Of a stretch of 64,000 nucleotides of DNA, positions 7,671 through 16,996 are shown piece by piece; the first letter of the stretch is position 1, and every line of letters starts with the position of its first letter. The position numbers were made by a program, and so were the translations under genes. The stretch spans positions 930,001 through 994,000 of the forward strand of contig NZ_AP027055.1 of the NCBI RefSeq assembly GCF_027924905.1, written 5' to 3'. Below the pieces are notes generated by a model that was given only the letters and a program-made list of their open reading frames with translations, was not told the DNA's origin and ran no database searches. The DNA comes from Limnohabitans sp. INBF002. GTDB lineage: Bacteria; Pseudomonadota; Gammaproteobacteria; Burkholderiales; Burkholderiaceae_C.

Positions 7671-8894
7671 TTGAAGAAGATCCAAAAATCCAACAAGCTG
7701 TCCAACGTCTGTTATGACATTCGCGGTCCCATCATGGACCGAGCGCGTCAAATGGAGGAGGAAGGCCACAAGATCATCAAACTCAACATCGGCAACTTGG
7801 CCGTGTTTGGCTTTGATGCGCCTGAAGAAATTCAGCAAGACATGATCCGCAACCTGCCCACCTCGGCGGGCTATTCGGACAGCAAAGGCATTTTTGGCGC
7901 CCGCAAAGCGGTGATGCACGAGACGCAAAAGCAAGGCATCAAAGGCGTCACGCTCGATGACATCTACCTTGGCAATGGCGCGAGCGAGCTCATCGTCATG
8001 GCCACCAATGGCTTGCTTAACAACGGCGATGAGTTGCTGTTGCCTGCGCCCGACTATCCCTTGTGGACAGCGGCGGTCAGCTTGTCTGGCGGTACGCCTG
8101 TGCATTATTTGTGTGACGAAGCGAATGGTTGGATGCCTGACATCGACGACATTCGCTCCAAGATCACCAAGAACACCAAGGGCATTGTGGTCATCAACCC
8201 CAATAACCCCACGGGTGCTTTGTACTCAGATGAATTGCTGATGCAAATCGTTGAGCTCGCGCGCAAACACGGCTTGATCATTTTTGCTGACGAGGTTTAT
8301 GACAAGGTGTTGTACGACGGCGTCAAACACACGCCCATCGCCAGCTTGAGCGAAGACGTGTTGACGCTCACCTTCAACTCGCTGTCCAAGAGCTATCGCT
8401 CATGCGGCTACCGCGCAGGTTGGTTGGTGGTGTCGGGCGACAAAAAGCCTGCGGCCGATTACATCGAGGGCCTCAATATGCTCTCGAACATGCGCCTGTG
8501 CGCCAACGTGCCAGGGCAATGGGCGATTCAAACCGCCTTGGGTGGCTACCAAAGCATCAACGATTTGGTGGGTGAGGGTGGTCGTTTGCGCAAGCAACGT
8601 GACTTGGCCTATGAACTCATCACGGCCATTCCTGGCGTCACGTGCGTGAAGCCGCAAGCCGCGTTGTACATGTTCCCTCGCTTGGACCCCAAGGTGTACC
8701 CCATCAAAGACGACCAACAGTTTTTCTTGGAGTTGCTCCAAGAAACCAAGGTCATGTTGGTGCAGGGCACGGGCTTTAACTGGAAGACCACGGACCACTT
8801 CCGTATTGTGTTCTTACCCCACGAAGACGACTTGCGTGAGGCCATCTCACGCATCGCAAAATTCTTAGAAAACTACCGAAATAGAAAAGCATGA
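7671..8894 (+). CDS. alaA: Alanine-synthesising pyruvate aminotransferase (AlaA type)
   Basis: This fold-type I, PLP-dependent aminotransferase probably converts glutamate and pyruvate to alanine and 2-oxoglutarate. The 407-residue product matches E. coli AlaA in length, and the PLP lysine in SLSKSYR falls at K240. INPNNPTGALYS and FADEVYDKVLYDG are the cofactor-binding segments. It starts with TTG at 7671, supported by GGAGGG at 7662-7667; no ATG gives a full N-terminus. The stop overlaps the hom start (ATGA), so the two are probably translationally coupled. The first gene of the seven-gene alaA-moaE run. Confidence 0.92.
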   Translation: MKKIQKSNKLSNVCYDIRGPIMDRARQMEEEGHKIIKLNIGNLAVFGFDAPEEIQQDMIRNLPTSAGYSDSKGIFGARKAVMHETQKQGIKGVTLDDIYLGNGASELIVMATNGLLNNGDELLLPAPDYPLWTAAVSLSGGTPVHYLCDEANGWMPDIDDIRSKITKNTKGIVVINPNNPTGALYSDELLMQIVELARKHGLIIFADEVYDKVLYDGVKHTPIASLSEDVLTLTFNSLSKSYRSCGYRAGWLVVSGDKKPAADYIEGLNMLSNMRLCANVPGQWAIQTALGGYQSINDLVGEGGRLRKQRDLAYELITAIPGVTCVKPQAALYMFPRLDPKVYPIKDDQQFFLELLQETKVMLVQGTGFNWKTTDHFRIVFLPHEDDLREAISRIAKFLENYRNRKA

Positions 8895-10201
8895 AACCGA
8901 TTCAAGTAGGCCTGTTAGGCATTGGCACTGTGGGCAGCGGCACTTATGAAGTGCTCAAACGTAACCAAGAAGAAATCCAACGTCGCGCCGGTCGCGGCAT
9001 TGAAGTCACCATGGTGGCTGACCTCGATGTGGCACGCGCCAAAAGCATCGTGGGTGCGAATGTGCAAGTGGTGGACGATGCGCGCAAGATCATCGCCAAC
9101 CCTGACATCGACATCGTGGTCGAACTCATTGGCGGCTACGGCATTGCCAAACAACTCGTGCTCGAAGCCATCGAAGCGGGCAAACATGTGGTCACGGCCA
9201 ACAAGGCTTTGCTGGCTGTGCACGGCACAGAAATCTTTGCAGCCGCCCACAAAAAGGGCGTGATGGTCGCATTTGAAGCCGCTGTGGCCGGTGGTATTCC
9301 GATCATCAAAGCTTTGCGCGAAGGCCTGACGGCCAACCGCATTCAGTGGCTGGCCGGCATCATCAACGGCACGACCAACTTCATCTTGTCTGAGATGCGC
9401 GACAAAGGCTTGACCTTTGGCGACGTGCTCAAGCAAGCACAAGCCTTGGGCTATGCCGAAGCTGACCCGACCTTCGACATCGAAGGGGTGGACGCGGCGC
9501 ACAAAGCCACGCTCATGTCTGCCATTGCGTTTGGCGTGCCTGTGCAGTTTGACAAGGCCTATGTCGAAGGCATCACCAAACTTGAATCACAAGACATCAA
9601 ATACGCCGAACAACTCGGTTACCGCATCAAGCTGTTGGGTATTTCCAAGCGCACCGCTGCAGGCATTGAACTGCGCGTGCACCCTTGCTTGGTGCCCGCC
9701 AAGCGTTTGATTGCCAACGTTGAAGGCGCGATGAATGCGGTGATGGTGCACGCCGATGCCGTGGGCACCACGCTGTACTACGGCAAAGGCGCGGGCAGCG
9801 AGCCCACCGCCAGCGCCGTGATTGCAGACTTGGTGGACATCACACGTTTGCACACCGCAGACCCACTCAACCGCGTGCCGCATTTGGCCTTCCAGCCCGA
9901 CGCGATGAGCAGCTTGCCTATTTTGCCGATGGCTCAAGTGGTCACCAGCTATTACCTGCGTTTGCGCGTGGCCGACCAAGCGGGCGTGCTCGCCAAGGTC
10001 ACCGGCATTTTGGCCAGCGCCGACATCAGCATTGATGCCGTGTTGCAGCGTGAAGCCGGTGAGGGCGAGAGCCACACCGACCTCATCATCTTGACCCACG
10101 ATTGCGTGGAAGCCAAGATGAACCAAGCCATCGCTGAGATGCAACAGCTCAGCACCGTGTTGGCCCCGATCACCCGCATCCGCAAAGAAGAGTTGAACTG
10201 A
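8891..10201 (+). CDS. hom: Homoserine dehydrogenase
   Basis: It reduces aspartate semialdehyde to homoserine, the branch point to threonine and methionine. The 436-residue monofunctional form has an N-terminal NAD(P)-binding motif GLLGIGTVGSG (residues 7-17), a catalytic middle region with EADPTFDIEGVDAAHK, and a C-terminal ACT domain (about 350-430, YYLRLRVADQAGVLAKVTGI) expected to bind threonine as feedback inhibitor. No aspartokinase is fused. It overlaps alaA by four bases and thrC by one base, which suggests coupled translation. Confidence 0.97.
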   Translation: MKPIQVGLLGIGTVGSGTYEVLKRNQEEIQRRAGRGIEVTMVADLDVARAKSIVGANVQVVDDARKIIANPDIDIVVELIGGYGIAKQLVLEAIEAGKHVVTANKALLAVHGTEIFAAAHKKGVMVAFEAAVAGGIPIIKALREGLTANRIQWLAGIINGTTNFILSEMRDKGLTFGDVLKQAQALGYAEADPTFDIEGVDAAHKATLMSAIAFGVPVQFDKAYVEGITKLESQDIKYAEQLGYRIKLLGISKRTAAGIELRVHPCLVPAKRLIANVEGAMNAVMVHADAVGTTLYYGKGAGSEPTASAVIADLVDITRLHTADPLNRVPHLAFQPDAMSSLPILPMAQVVTSYYLRLRVADQAGVLAKVTGILASADISIDAVLQREAGEGESHTDLIILTHDCVEAKMNQAIAEMQQLSTVLAPITRIRKEELN

Positions 10202-11634
10202 TGCTGTATTTGTCCACGCGCGGCCATGCCGAGCGCAAGCGTTTTTGTGAAATCCTCCTCGAGGGCTTGGCCCCCGATGGCGGTTTGTATTTGCCCGAGC
10301 ACTACCCACAGGTGGACGATGCAGCGCTCACGCGTTTGCGCCACACGTTCAACACCCAAGGCTACGCAGCCTTGGCGTTTGAAGTGCTGTCTCTCTACAT
10401 CGACGACATTCCTGCGGCTGACCTGAAAGCCTTGTGCGCCAAGACCTACACCAAAGATGTGTACGGTACCGAGGCCATCGTGCCGGTGCGCACGTTGGAA
10501 GACGGCTTGTTGGTGGAAGCTTTGTCCAACGGCCCCACGCTCGCGTTCAAAGACATGGCCATGCAACTGTTGGGCAACTTGTTTGAGTACGAGTTGGCAC
10601 GCCGTGGCGAAGAGCTGAATATTTTTGGTGCCACCAGTGGTGACACCGGCAGCGCCGCCGAATACGCCATGCGTGGCAAAAAAGGTGTGCGCGTGTTCAT
10701 GACCAGCCCACACGGCCGCATGAGCCCCTTCCAGCAAGCGCAAATGTTCAGCTTGATGGACGAGAACATCCACAACATCGCCATCGAAGGTGTGTTTGAC
10801 GATTGCCAAGATTTGGTCAAAGCCGTGTCCAACGATTTGGACTTCAAAACCAAATACAAAATTGGCACCGTCAACTCCATCAACTGGGCGCGTTTGTTGG
10901 CGCAGGTGGTGTACTACTTCGCAGGCTATTTCCAAGCGACCAAGACCAACAGCCAAAAGGTGAGCTTCACTGTGCCCAGTGGCAACTTTGGCAACGTGTG
11001 TGCTGGCCATGTGGCCCGCATGATGGGCTTGCCTGTGGACACCCTAGTGGCAGCCACCAACGAAAACGATGTGCTGGACGAGTTCTTCCGCACCGGCGTG
11101 TACCGCGTGCGCGGCAGCGCCGACACGCACGAAACCTCTAGCCCGTCGATGGACATTTCCAAGGCCAGCAACTTTGAGCGCTTTGTGTTCGATCTGCTCG
11201 GTCGTGATGCCGCGTTGACCAAAGACTTGTTTGGCGCGCAAATCTTGAAGAACGGGAAGTTCGACCTGAGTGGCAACCCGCATTTCGCAGAAGCTGCCAC
11301 GCGCTACGGTTTTGCCAGCGGCAAGAGCACACACGCCAACCGTTTGGCCACCATCCAAGACGTGCACAAGCGCTTTGGTGAAATGATCGACACGCACACG
11401 GCTGACGGCGTGAAAGTGGCGCGTGAGCACCTCAAGGCTGGTGTGCCCATGATTGTTTTGGAAACTGCGTTGCCCATCAAATTTGCCGCCACCATCGTGG
11501 AAGCCTTGGGTCAAGAGCCCCATCGCCCAGCCAAGTTTGAAGGCATCGAAGCTTTGCCAAAGCGTGTGCAGGTGATGAAGGCAGATGTGGCGCAAATCAA
11601 AGCCTACATCGCCAAGCACTGCGACCTCGCATGA
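10201..11634 (+). CDS. thrC: Threonine synthase
   Basis: It converts O-phosphohomoserine to threonine with PLP. The 477-residue protein is of the longer class. The PLP lysine is K117 in TLAFKDMAMQ and the phosphate-binding loop is FGATSGDTGSAAEYA. The ATG shares its A with the TGA of hom, and the stop overlaps mobB by four bases. No homoserine kinase gene lies in this run, so thrB must be elsewhere in the genome. Confidence 0.97.
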   Translation: MLYLSTRGHAERKRFCEILLEGLAPDGGLYLPEHYPQVDDAALTRLRHTFNTQGYAALAFEVLSLYIDDIPAADLKALCAKTYTKDVYGTEAIVPVRTLEDGLLVEALSNGPTLAFKDMAMQLLGNLFEYELARRGEELNIFGATSGDTGSAAEYAMRGKKGVRVFMTSPHGRMSPFQQAQMFSLMDENIHNIAIEGVFDDCQDLVKAVSNDLDFKTKYKIGTVNSINWARLLAQVVYYFAGYFQATKTNSQKVSFTVPSGNFGNVCAGHVARMMGLPVDTLVAATNENDVLDEFFRTGVYRVRGSADTHETSSPSMDISKASNFERFVFDLLGRDAALTKDLFGAQILKNGKFDLSGNPHFAEAATRYGFASGKSTHANRLATIQDVHKRFGEMIDTHTADGVKVAREHLKAGVPMIVLETALPIKFAATIVEALGQEPHRPAKFEGIEALPKRVQVMKADVAQIKAYIAKHCDLA

Positions 11635-12161
11635 AGGTCGTCGCCTTTGCCGGTTATTCCGGCTCAGGAAAAACCACCTTGGTGGAGCAGTTGATTGGTT
11701 GCATGCGCATGCGTGGGCTTCGCGTGTCGGTGGTCAAACACGCGCACCACAACTTTGACATCGACAAGCCCGGCAAGGACAGCTGGCGTCACCGCGAAGC
11801 GGGCGCGTTTGAGGTGCTGGTGGCATCCAACCAACGTTTGGTGTTGCAGCGACAGTTTGAGCAGCCTGCGCAGCTCTCTGTGCACCACCTGTTGGCCGAG
11901 GTGTACGACGGCGTGGATTGGGTCTTGGTCGAAGGCTTTAAGAAGAGCGATTTGCTCAAGGTCGAGGTCTGGCGCAAAGCCTCTGAGCAGCCCGTGCGCT
12001 ACCCCGAGGACGACTTTGTGGTGGCCATCGCCACCGATTCGCCACAAGATCTGCCAGAGGCCACGCAACGTCCTGTGCTCGACTTGAACGATGCCTACGC
12101 CATCACTGAGTGGCTGGTCGCCAACCAAGACCGTTTCGAATACAACCCGCCTTTGCTATGA
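11631..12161 (+). CDS. mobB: Molybdopterin-guanine dinucleotide biosynthesis adaptor protein MobB
   Basis: MobB is a P-loop GTPase that assists MobA in making the guanylated molybdenum cofactor. The 176-residue protein has Walker A GYSGSGKT at 8-15, the conserved VVKHAHHNFDID segment that follows, and VLVEGFKKS near 100. It overlaps thrC (ATGA at 11631-11634) and moeA (ATGA at 12158-12161). It marks the switch from amino-acid genes to Moco genes within one coupled transcript. Confidence 0.94.
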   Translation: MKVVAFAGYSGSGKTTLVEQLIGCMRMRGLRVSVVKHAHHNFDIDKPGKDSWRHREAGAFEVLVASNQRLVLQRQFEQPAQLSVHHLLAEVYDGVDWVLVEGFKKSDLLKVEVWRKASEQPVRYPEDDFVVAIATDSPQDLPEATQRPVLDLNDAYAITEWLVANQDRFEYNPPLL

Positions 12162-13393
12162 CCCGTCCTGCTTTGCTTTCACTCGATGACGCGTTGCCGC
12201 AATTGCTGGCGCAAGCTCAAGTATTGACAGGCGTGCAATCGGTTTCTACCTTTGAAGCCGATGGCCGCGTGCTGGCGCAAGACGTGGTTGCTGCCTTGCA
12301 AGTCCCGCCTCAGGACAACAGCTCGATGGACGGCTATGCGTTGCGTGCAACAGATTGCGCGCAAGCAGGCGCGGTGCTACGCGTGACGCAGCGCATTCCA
12401 GCGGGCACATACGGCACGCAGCTCCATGCAGGCGAGGCCGCGCGCATCTTCACGGGCGCCCCCATTCCCCCCGGTGCCGATGCCGTGGTGATGCAAGAAG
12501 ACTGTGAAGCCTTAGAAGGCGAACACGTCAAAGTGAACAAGGCCGTGCCCGCAGGGCAGTGGGTTCGACGCTCGGGTGAGGATGTCACACGCGGCGCCAC
12601 GGTGCTCACCCAAGGCACGCGCTTGACGCCCGCTGAGTTGGGTTTGGCAGCCAGCATTGGTTTGGCACAGTTGCAAGTGTCTGCGCGTCCACGCGTGGCC
12701 TTGTTCTCGACGGGCGATGAGTTAGTCATGCCCGGCGATGTGGCCCCTGAAGCCATGCCTGCTGGTGCGATTTACAACTCCAACCGTTTCTTCTTGCGCG
12801 CCATGTTGCAGCGCTTGGGTTGCGAGGTGACCGATCTGGGCATCGTGCCCGACAAGCGCGACGCCACCATTGCCGCTTTGCGTGATGCAGCTTTGCACCA
12901 CGATTTGATTTTGACCAGCGGTGGTGTGTCGGTGGGTGAAGAAGATCACATCAAACCCGCGGTGGAGAGCTTGGGCGAGTTGAAGCTGTGGCAACTGGCC
13001 ATCAAGCCCGGCAAGCCCTTTGCTTACGGCAAGGTGAACCGTGATGGTGACGCTTGTCACTTCATGGGCTTACCCGGCAACCCCGTGTCTAGCTTTGTGA
13101 CGTTTTTATTGTTGGTTCGTCCGTTTGTGTTGGCCTTGCAAGGCGTGACGCAGACAGACGTGAAGCGCACCGAAATGACGGCCCATTTCGATTGGCCCCG
13201 CGCTGACAAGCGCCGCGAGTTCTTGCGTGTCAAACGCAACGCGCAAGGCGGCTTGGATTTGTTCCCCAACCAAAGCTCTGGCGTGCTCACTTCCGCTGTG
13301 TGGGGCGATGGCGTGGTGGATAACCCTGCTGGGCAAACCATTTCAAAAGGCGATACCGTTCGCTTTATTTCCTTTGCGGAGTGGCTGGCATGA
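12158..13393 (+). CDS. moeA: Molybdopterin molybdenumtransferase MoeA
   Basis: MoeA inserts molybdate into adenylylated molybdopterin. From the ATG at 12158 the protein has 411 residues and the domains expected of MoeA: PQDNSSMDGYA near residue 50, IFTGAPIPPGADAVVMQED, the substrate-binding LTSGGVSVGEED and LPGNPVSSFVTF. A longer in-frame reading from 12110 lies wholly inside mobB and is not needed. The stop overlaps moaD by four bases. Confidence 0.96.
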   Translation: MTRPALLSLDDALPQLLAQAQVLTGVQSVSTFEADGRVLAQDVVAALQVPPQDNSSMDGYALRATDCAQAGAVLRVTQRIPAGTYGTQLHAGEAARIFTGAPIPPGADAVVMQEDCEALEGEHVKVNKAVPAGQWVRRSGEDVTRGATVLTQGTRLTPAELGLAASIGLAQLQVSARPRVALFSTGDELVMPGDVAPEAMPAGAIYNSNRFFLRAMLQRLGCEVTDLGIVPDKRDATIAALRDAALHHDLILTSGGVSVGEEDHIKPAVESLGELKLWQLAIKPGKPFAYGKVNRDGDACHFMGLPGNPVSSFVTFLLLVRPFVLALQGVTQTDVKRTEMTAHFDWPRADKRREFLRVKRNAQGGLDLFPNQSSGVLTSAVWGDGVVDNPAGQTISKGDTVRFISFAEWLA

Positions 13394-13641
13394 AGGTCAA
13401 TCTCAAATACTTTGCATCCATTCGCGAAGCCATCGGACAGGGCAGCGAAAGCGTGGGTACACAAGCTGCCACGCTTCAAGCTTTGCGCGACGAGCTGATT
13501 GCTCGTGGGGGTGCCTACGCCGAAGTGCTGGCCCATGGCCGCGCCGTGCGCATGGCCTTGAACCAGGACCTGTGTGATGCGTCTGCCGCATTGAGCGACG
13601 GTTGCGAAGTGGCCTTCTTTCCGCCTGTCACCGGCGGCTAA
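13390..13641 (+). CDS. moaD: Molybdopterin synthase sulfur carrier subunit MoaD
   Basis: MoaD is a ubiquitin-fold protein whose C-terminal glycine is thiocarboxylated and donates sulfur to molybdopterin synthase. The 83-residue product starts MKVNLKYFASIREAIG and ends in the required Gly-Gly (FFPPVTGG). The ATG at 13390 overlaps the moeA stop; a GTG at 13381 would add three residues and is less likely. moaE follows after 15 bases. Confidence 0.95.
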   Translation: MKVNLKYFASIREAIGQGSESVGTQAATLQALRDELIARGGAYAEVLAHGRAVRMALNQDLCDASAALSDGCEVAFFPPVTGG

Positions 13642-13656
13642 ACCCAGAGGCGCGCC

Positions 13657-14139
13657 ATGTCATTCACCGTCAGCATCCAAACCCAAGACTTTGATGTGAG
13701 CCAAGAACTTGCCTCCTTGCGTGCGTGCGATGCCCGCGTGGGGGCGGTGTGTTCGTTTTTAGGCACGGTGCGCGAGCGTAATGACGGAAGCTCGGTGGCC
13801 AGCATGGAGCTGGAACACTACCCAGGCATGACTGAAAAATCCATCGCGGCCATGATGGACGAGGCTAAGACGCGCTTTGATATTTTCGCTGCCCGCGTGA
13901 TTCACCGCGTGGGTTTGCTGCATCCTGAAGACCAAATTGTGTTTGTGGCCGTCACATCAGCCCACCGCGGCGAGAGCTTCAAGGCCTGCGAGTTTTTGAT
14001 GGATTACCTCAAGACCCAAGCGCCGTTCTGGAAAAAAGAAGTCACGCCCGAAGGCGCACGCTGGGTCGATGCCCGCGTGAGCGACGACCAAGCTTTGGCG
14101 CGCTGGGGTATTAAAGCGAGCAATTCCGCTACGCCCTAA
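13657..14139 (+). CDS. moaE: Molybdopterin synthase catalytic subunit MoaE
   Basis: MoaE pairs with MoaD to convert cyclic pyranopterin monophosphate to molybdopterin. The 160-residue protein has the usual MoaE features: VGAVCSFLGTVR near residue 30, MELEHYPGMTEK, the HRVGLLHPEDQIVFVAV strand, SAHRGESFKACEFLMDYLK and the lysine-rich PFWKKEV near residue 125 that contributes catalytic lysines. It is the last gene of the run. No clear terminator follows; the next gene has its own promoter. Confidence 0.95.
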   Translation: MSFTVSIQTQDFDVSQELASLRACDARVGAVCSFLGTVRERNDGSSVASMELEHYPGMTEKSIAAMMDEAKTRFDIFAARVIHRVGLLHPEDQIVFVAVTSAHRGESFKACEFLMDYLKTQAPFWKKEVTPEGARWVDARVSDDQALARWGIKASNSATP

Positions 14140-14229
14140 AGACGTGCGCCACCGCACTGACGGATGTGTGAGTGGATGGTTGAATCTGTGCTGCTTTGAC
14201 CCATGTCAAAGTCGCCAGCAGCACGGCCA

Positions 14230-14257
14230 CTTGAAATAGTCGGCAGCAGCCTCAAAT
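14230..14257 (+). promoter_or_regulatory. Sigma-32-type heat-shock promoter of clpB
   Basis: A perfect CTTGAAA -35 element (14230-14236) is followed after 13 bases by CCTCAAAT (14250-14257), close to the CCCCATNT -10 consensus. It lies 34 bases before the clpB start. The fit to a known heat-shock gene makes this persuasive, although it was read by eye. Confidence 0.75.
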
Positions 14258-14290
14258 ACTGGCTAATTCAACAAATTTCTCGGAGTTTCC

Positions 14291-16894
14291 ATGCGTATTG
14301 ACAAACTCACCACCAAGTTCCAAGAAGCCTTGGGCGACGCACAGTCGCTCGCGCTTGGGGGCGATCACGCTTACATCGAACCTTCCCATGTGTTAGTCGC
14401 CATGTTGCGCCAAGACGATGGCCCTAAATCGCTCTTGCAACGTGCGGGCGCCAATGTGTCGGGCTTGTTGTCTGCTGCGGAAGACGCCATGAACCGCTTG
14501 CCCAAGGTCGAAGGCCAGGACCAGGTGCAAGTGGGACGCGACACCGTGTCCTTGGTTCAAGCGGCTGAAAAAGAAGCGATTAAGCGGGGCGACCAATTCG
14601 TGGCCAGTGAGTTGTTTTTGCTTGCCATGTGCGACAACAAAGGTCACTGGGGCAAGCTGGCGACTCAAAACGGTTTGAGCCGTAAGTCTTTAGAGGCAGC
14701 GGTCACGGCGGTGCGCGGCGGCCAAAAAGTAGACAACGCGGAGAGCGAAGGCCAACGCGAGTCCTTGAAAAAATACTGCATGGACCTGACCGAGCGTGCG
14801 CGTCAAGGCAAGCTCGACCCTGTGATTGGTCGTGACGATGAAATTCGCCGTGCCATTCAGGTGCTGCAGCGTCGCAGCAAAAACAACCCTGTTCTCATCG
14901 GTGAGCCAGGGGTGGGCAAGACCGCGATTGTGGAGGGCTTGGCCCAACGGATCGTGGCAGGCGAGGTGCCCGATTCCCTCAAAGGCAAGCGTGTGTTGTC
15001 GCTGGACATGGCCGCTTTGTTGGCCGGTGCGAAATACCGCGGCGAGTTTGAAGAGCGTCTGAAAAGCGTGCTCAAAGAACTGGCGCAAGACGAAGGCCAA
15101 ACCATTGTGTTCATCGATGAGCTGCACACCATGGTGGGCGCTGGCAAGGCCGATGGCGCGATGGATGCAGGCAACATGCTCAAGCCCGCCTTGGCGCGTG
15201 GCGAATTGCATTGCGTGGGTGCGACCACCCTAGACGAATACCGTAAGTACATCGAAAAAGATGCGGCCTTAGAGCGTCGTTTCCAAAAAATCATCGTCGG
15301 CGAACCCACCGTCGAAGCCACGATTGCGATTTTGCGTGGCTTGCAAGAGAAGTATGAAGTGCACCATGGTGTAGAAATTACCGACCCCGCCATCGTGGCG
15401 GCAGCCGAGTTGAGCCATCGCTACATCACTGACCGTTTCTTGCCTGACAAAGCGATTGATTTGATTGACGAGGCTGCCGCCAAAATCAAAATTGAAATCG
15501 ACTCCAAGCCCGAGGTGATGGACAAGCTAGACCGTCGCCTGATTCAGCTCAAGATTGAGCGCGAAGCTGTGCGCAAAGAAAAAGACGAAGCTTCGCAAAA
15601 GCGCATGGAGTTGCTCGAAGAAGAGATTGAAAAGATTGGCAAAGAGTACGCCGACTTGGACGAGATTTGGAAGGCTGAAAAGTCTTCTGCTCACGGCGGT
15701 GCGCAAATCAAAGAAGAGATTGACCGTCTGCGCCATCAAATTGAAGAACTCACCCGCAAGGGCGATTTCAACAAAGTGGCCGAATTGCAATACGGCAAGT
15801 TGCCCGAGCTTGAAAAGCGGATGAAAGAAGCCAACGCCCGCGAAAGCGGCAAGACGGCTGCGGCCGGCGGCCATCGCTTGCTGCGCACACAAGTGGGCGC
15901 TGAAGAAATTGCCGAAGTCGTGGCGCGTGCCACGGGCATTCCTGTGTCCAAGCTGATGCAAGGCGAACGCGACAAACTCTTGCAGATGGAAGACAAGTTG
16001 CATGACCGCGTGGTGGGCCAAGAAGAAGCCATCACCGCCGTGGCCAATGCCATCCGTCGCTCGCGTGCAGGCTTGGGCGACCCCAACCGCCCTACAGGTT
16101 CGTTCTTGTTCCTCGGCCCAACGGGTGTGGGTAAAACCGAGCTGTGCAAGGCCTTGGCAGGTTTCTTGTTTGACAGCGAAGACCACATGATCCGCATCGA
16201 CATGAGTGAGTTCATGGAGAAGCACTCGGTCAGTCGCTTGGTAGGCGCGCCCCCCGGCTACGTGGGCTATGACGAGGGTGGTTACTTGACCGAAGCCGTG
16301 CGCCGTAACCCCTACAGCGTGCTGTTGCTGGACGAGGTGGAGAAGGCGCATCCCGATGTGTTCAACATCTTGTTGCAGGTGCTCGACGATGGCCGCTTGA
16401 CCGATGGCCAAGGCCGCACGGTGGACTTTAAAAACACCGTCATCGTGATGACGTCCAACATTGGCTCGCCCATCATTCAGAGCATGGTGGGCCAAGACGC
16501 GCAAGACATCAAAGACGCGGTGTGGGATGAACTCAAGTCGCACTTCCGTCCTGAGTTTTTGAACCGCATTGACGAGACCGTGGTGTTCCACGCTTTGGAT
16601 GCCGAGCACATTGCCAGCATCGCGGGCATTCAGCTCAAGATTTTGGGTGCGCGTTTGACCAAGATGGACTTGACCTTGGATGTGTCGCCTGCCGCTTTGG
16701 CTGAACTGGCGAAGGTAGGCTTTGACCCCGTGTTTGGTGCGCGTCCTCTGAAGCGCGCCATTCAGCAGCGCATCGAAAACCCGTTGTCCAAATTGTTATT
16801 GGAGGGCAAGTTCTTGCCCAAAGACACGATTGCGGTCAACGTCGATCCCGTGCGTGCGCCCGGCGAGTTTGCGTTCACCAAAGCAGAGGTTTGA
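14291..16894 (+). CDS. clpB: ATP-dependent chaperone ClpB
   Basis: ClpB is a hexameric AAA+ disaggregase that works with DnaK to rescue aggregated protein after heat stress. The 867-residue protein has the Clp N-domain (1-145), a first AAA+ domain with Walker A GEPGVGKT at 204-211, a coiled-coil middle domain (about 410-530, rich in E/K/R), and a second AAA+ domain with Walker A GPTGVGKT at 609-616. The length is normal. CGGAG lies before the ATG. A heat-shock promoter is directly upstream and the gene appears monocistronic. Confidence 0.97.
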   Translation: MRIDKLTTKFQEALGDAQSLALGGDHAYIEPSHVLVAMLRQDDGPKSLLQRAGANVSGLLSAAEDAMNRLPKVEGQDQVQVGRDTVSLVQAAEKEAIKRGDQFVASELFLLAMCDNKGHWGKLATQNGLSRKSLEAAVTAVRGGQKVDNAESEGQRESLKKYCMDLTERARQGKLDPVIGRDDEIRRAIQVLQRRSKNNPVLIGEPGVGKTAIVEGLAQRIVAGEVPDSLKGKRVLSLDMAALLAGAKYRGEFEERLKSVLKELAQDEGQTIVFIDELHTMVGAGKADGAMDAGNMLKPALARGELHCVGATTLDEYRKYIEKDAALERRFQKIIVGEPTVEATIAILRGLQEKYEVHHGVEITDPAIVAAAELSHRYITDRFLPDKAIDLIDEAAAKIKIEIDSKPEVMDKLDRRLIQLKIEREAVRKEKDEASQKRMELLEEEIEKIGKEYADLDEIWKAEKSSAHGGAQIKEEIDRLRHQIEELTRKGDFNKVAELQYGKLPELEKRMKEANARESGKTAAAGGHRLLRTQVGAEEIAEVVARATGIPVSKLMQGERDKLLQMEDKLHDRVVGQEEAITAVANAIRRSRAGLGDPNRPTGSFLFLGPTGVGKTELCKALAGFLFDSEDHMIRIDMSEFMEKHSVSRLVGAPPGYVGYDEGGYLTEAVRRNPYSVLLLDEVEKAHPDVFNILLQVLDDGRLTDGQGRTVDFKNTVIVMTSNIGSPIIQSMVGQDAQDIKDAVWDELKSHFRPEFLNRIDETVVFHALDAEHIASIAGIQLKILGARLTKMDLTLDVSPAALAELAKVGFDPVFGARPLKRAIQQRIENPLSKLLLEGKFLPKDTIAVNVDPVRAPGEFAFTKAEV

Positions 16895-16941
16895 CCCCAG
16901 GCAGGTGAGGGGACTTGTCCCCCAGTCGACGACCTTAGTCA

Positions 16942-16984
16942 AGCGCAGCAGTTAGGATAGATGCTCCTCAGTTGCTGCGCTTTT
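16942..16984 (+). terminator. Probable terminator of clpB
   Basis: AGCGCAGCA (16942-16950) pairs with TGCTGCGCT (16973-16981), followed by TTTTCTG. The 22-base loop is long, so efficiency is uncertain. Confidence 0.5.
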
Positions 16985-16996
16985 CTGTATCTGTTT

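Noticed and set aside
9952-11010. 352-codon minus-strand open frame across hom and thrC
   Set aside because: Antisense to two fully supported genes and without recognisable domains.
15527-16609. 360-codon open frame antisense to clpB
   Set aside because: Shadow of the second AAA+ region; no start context and no domain.
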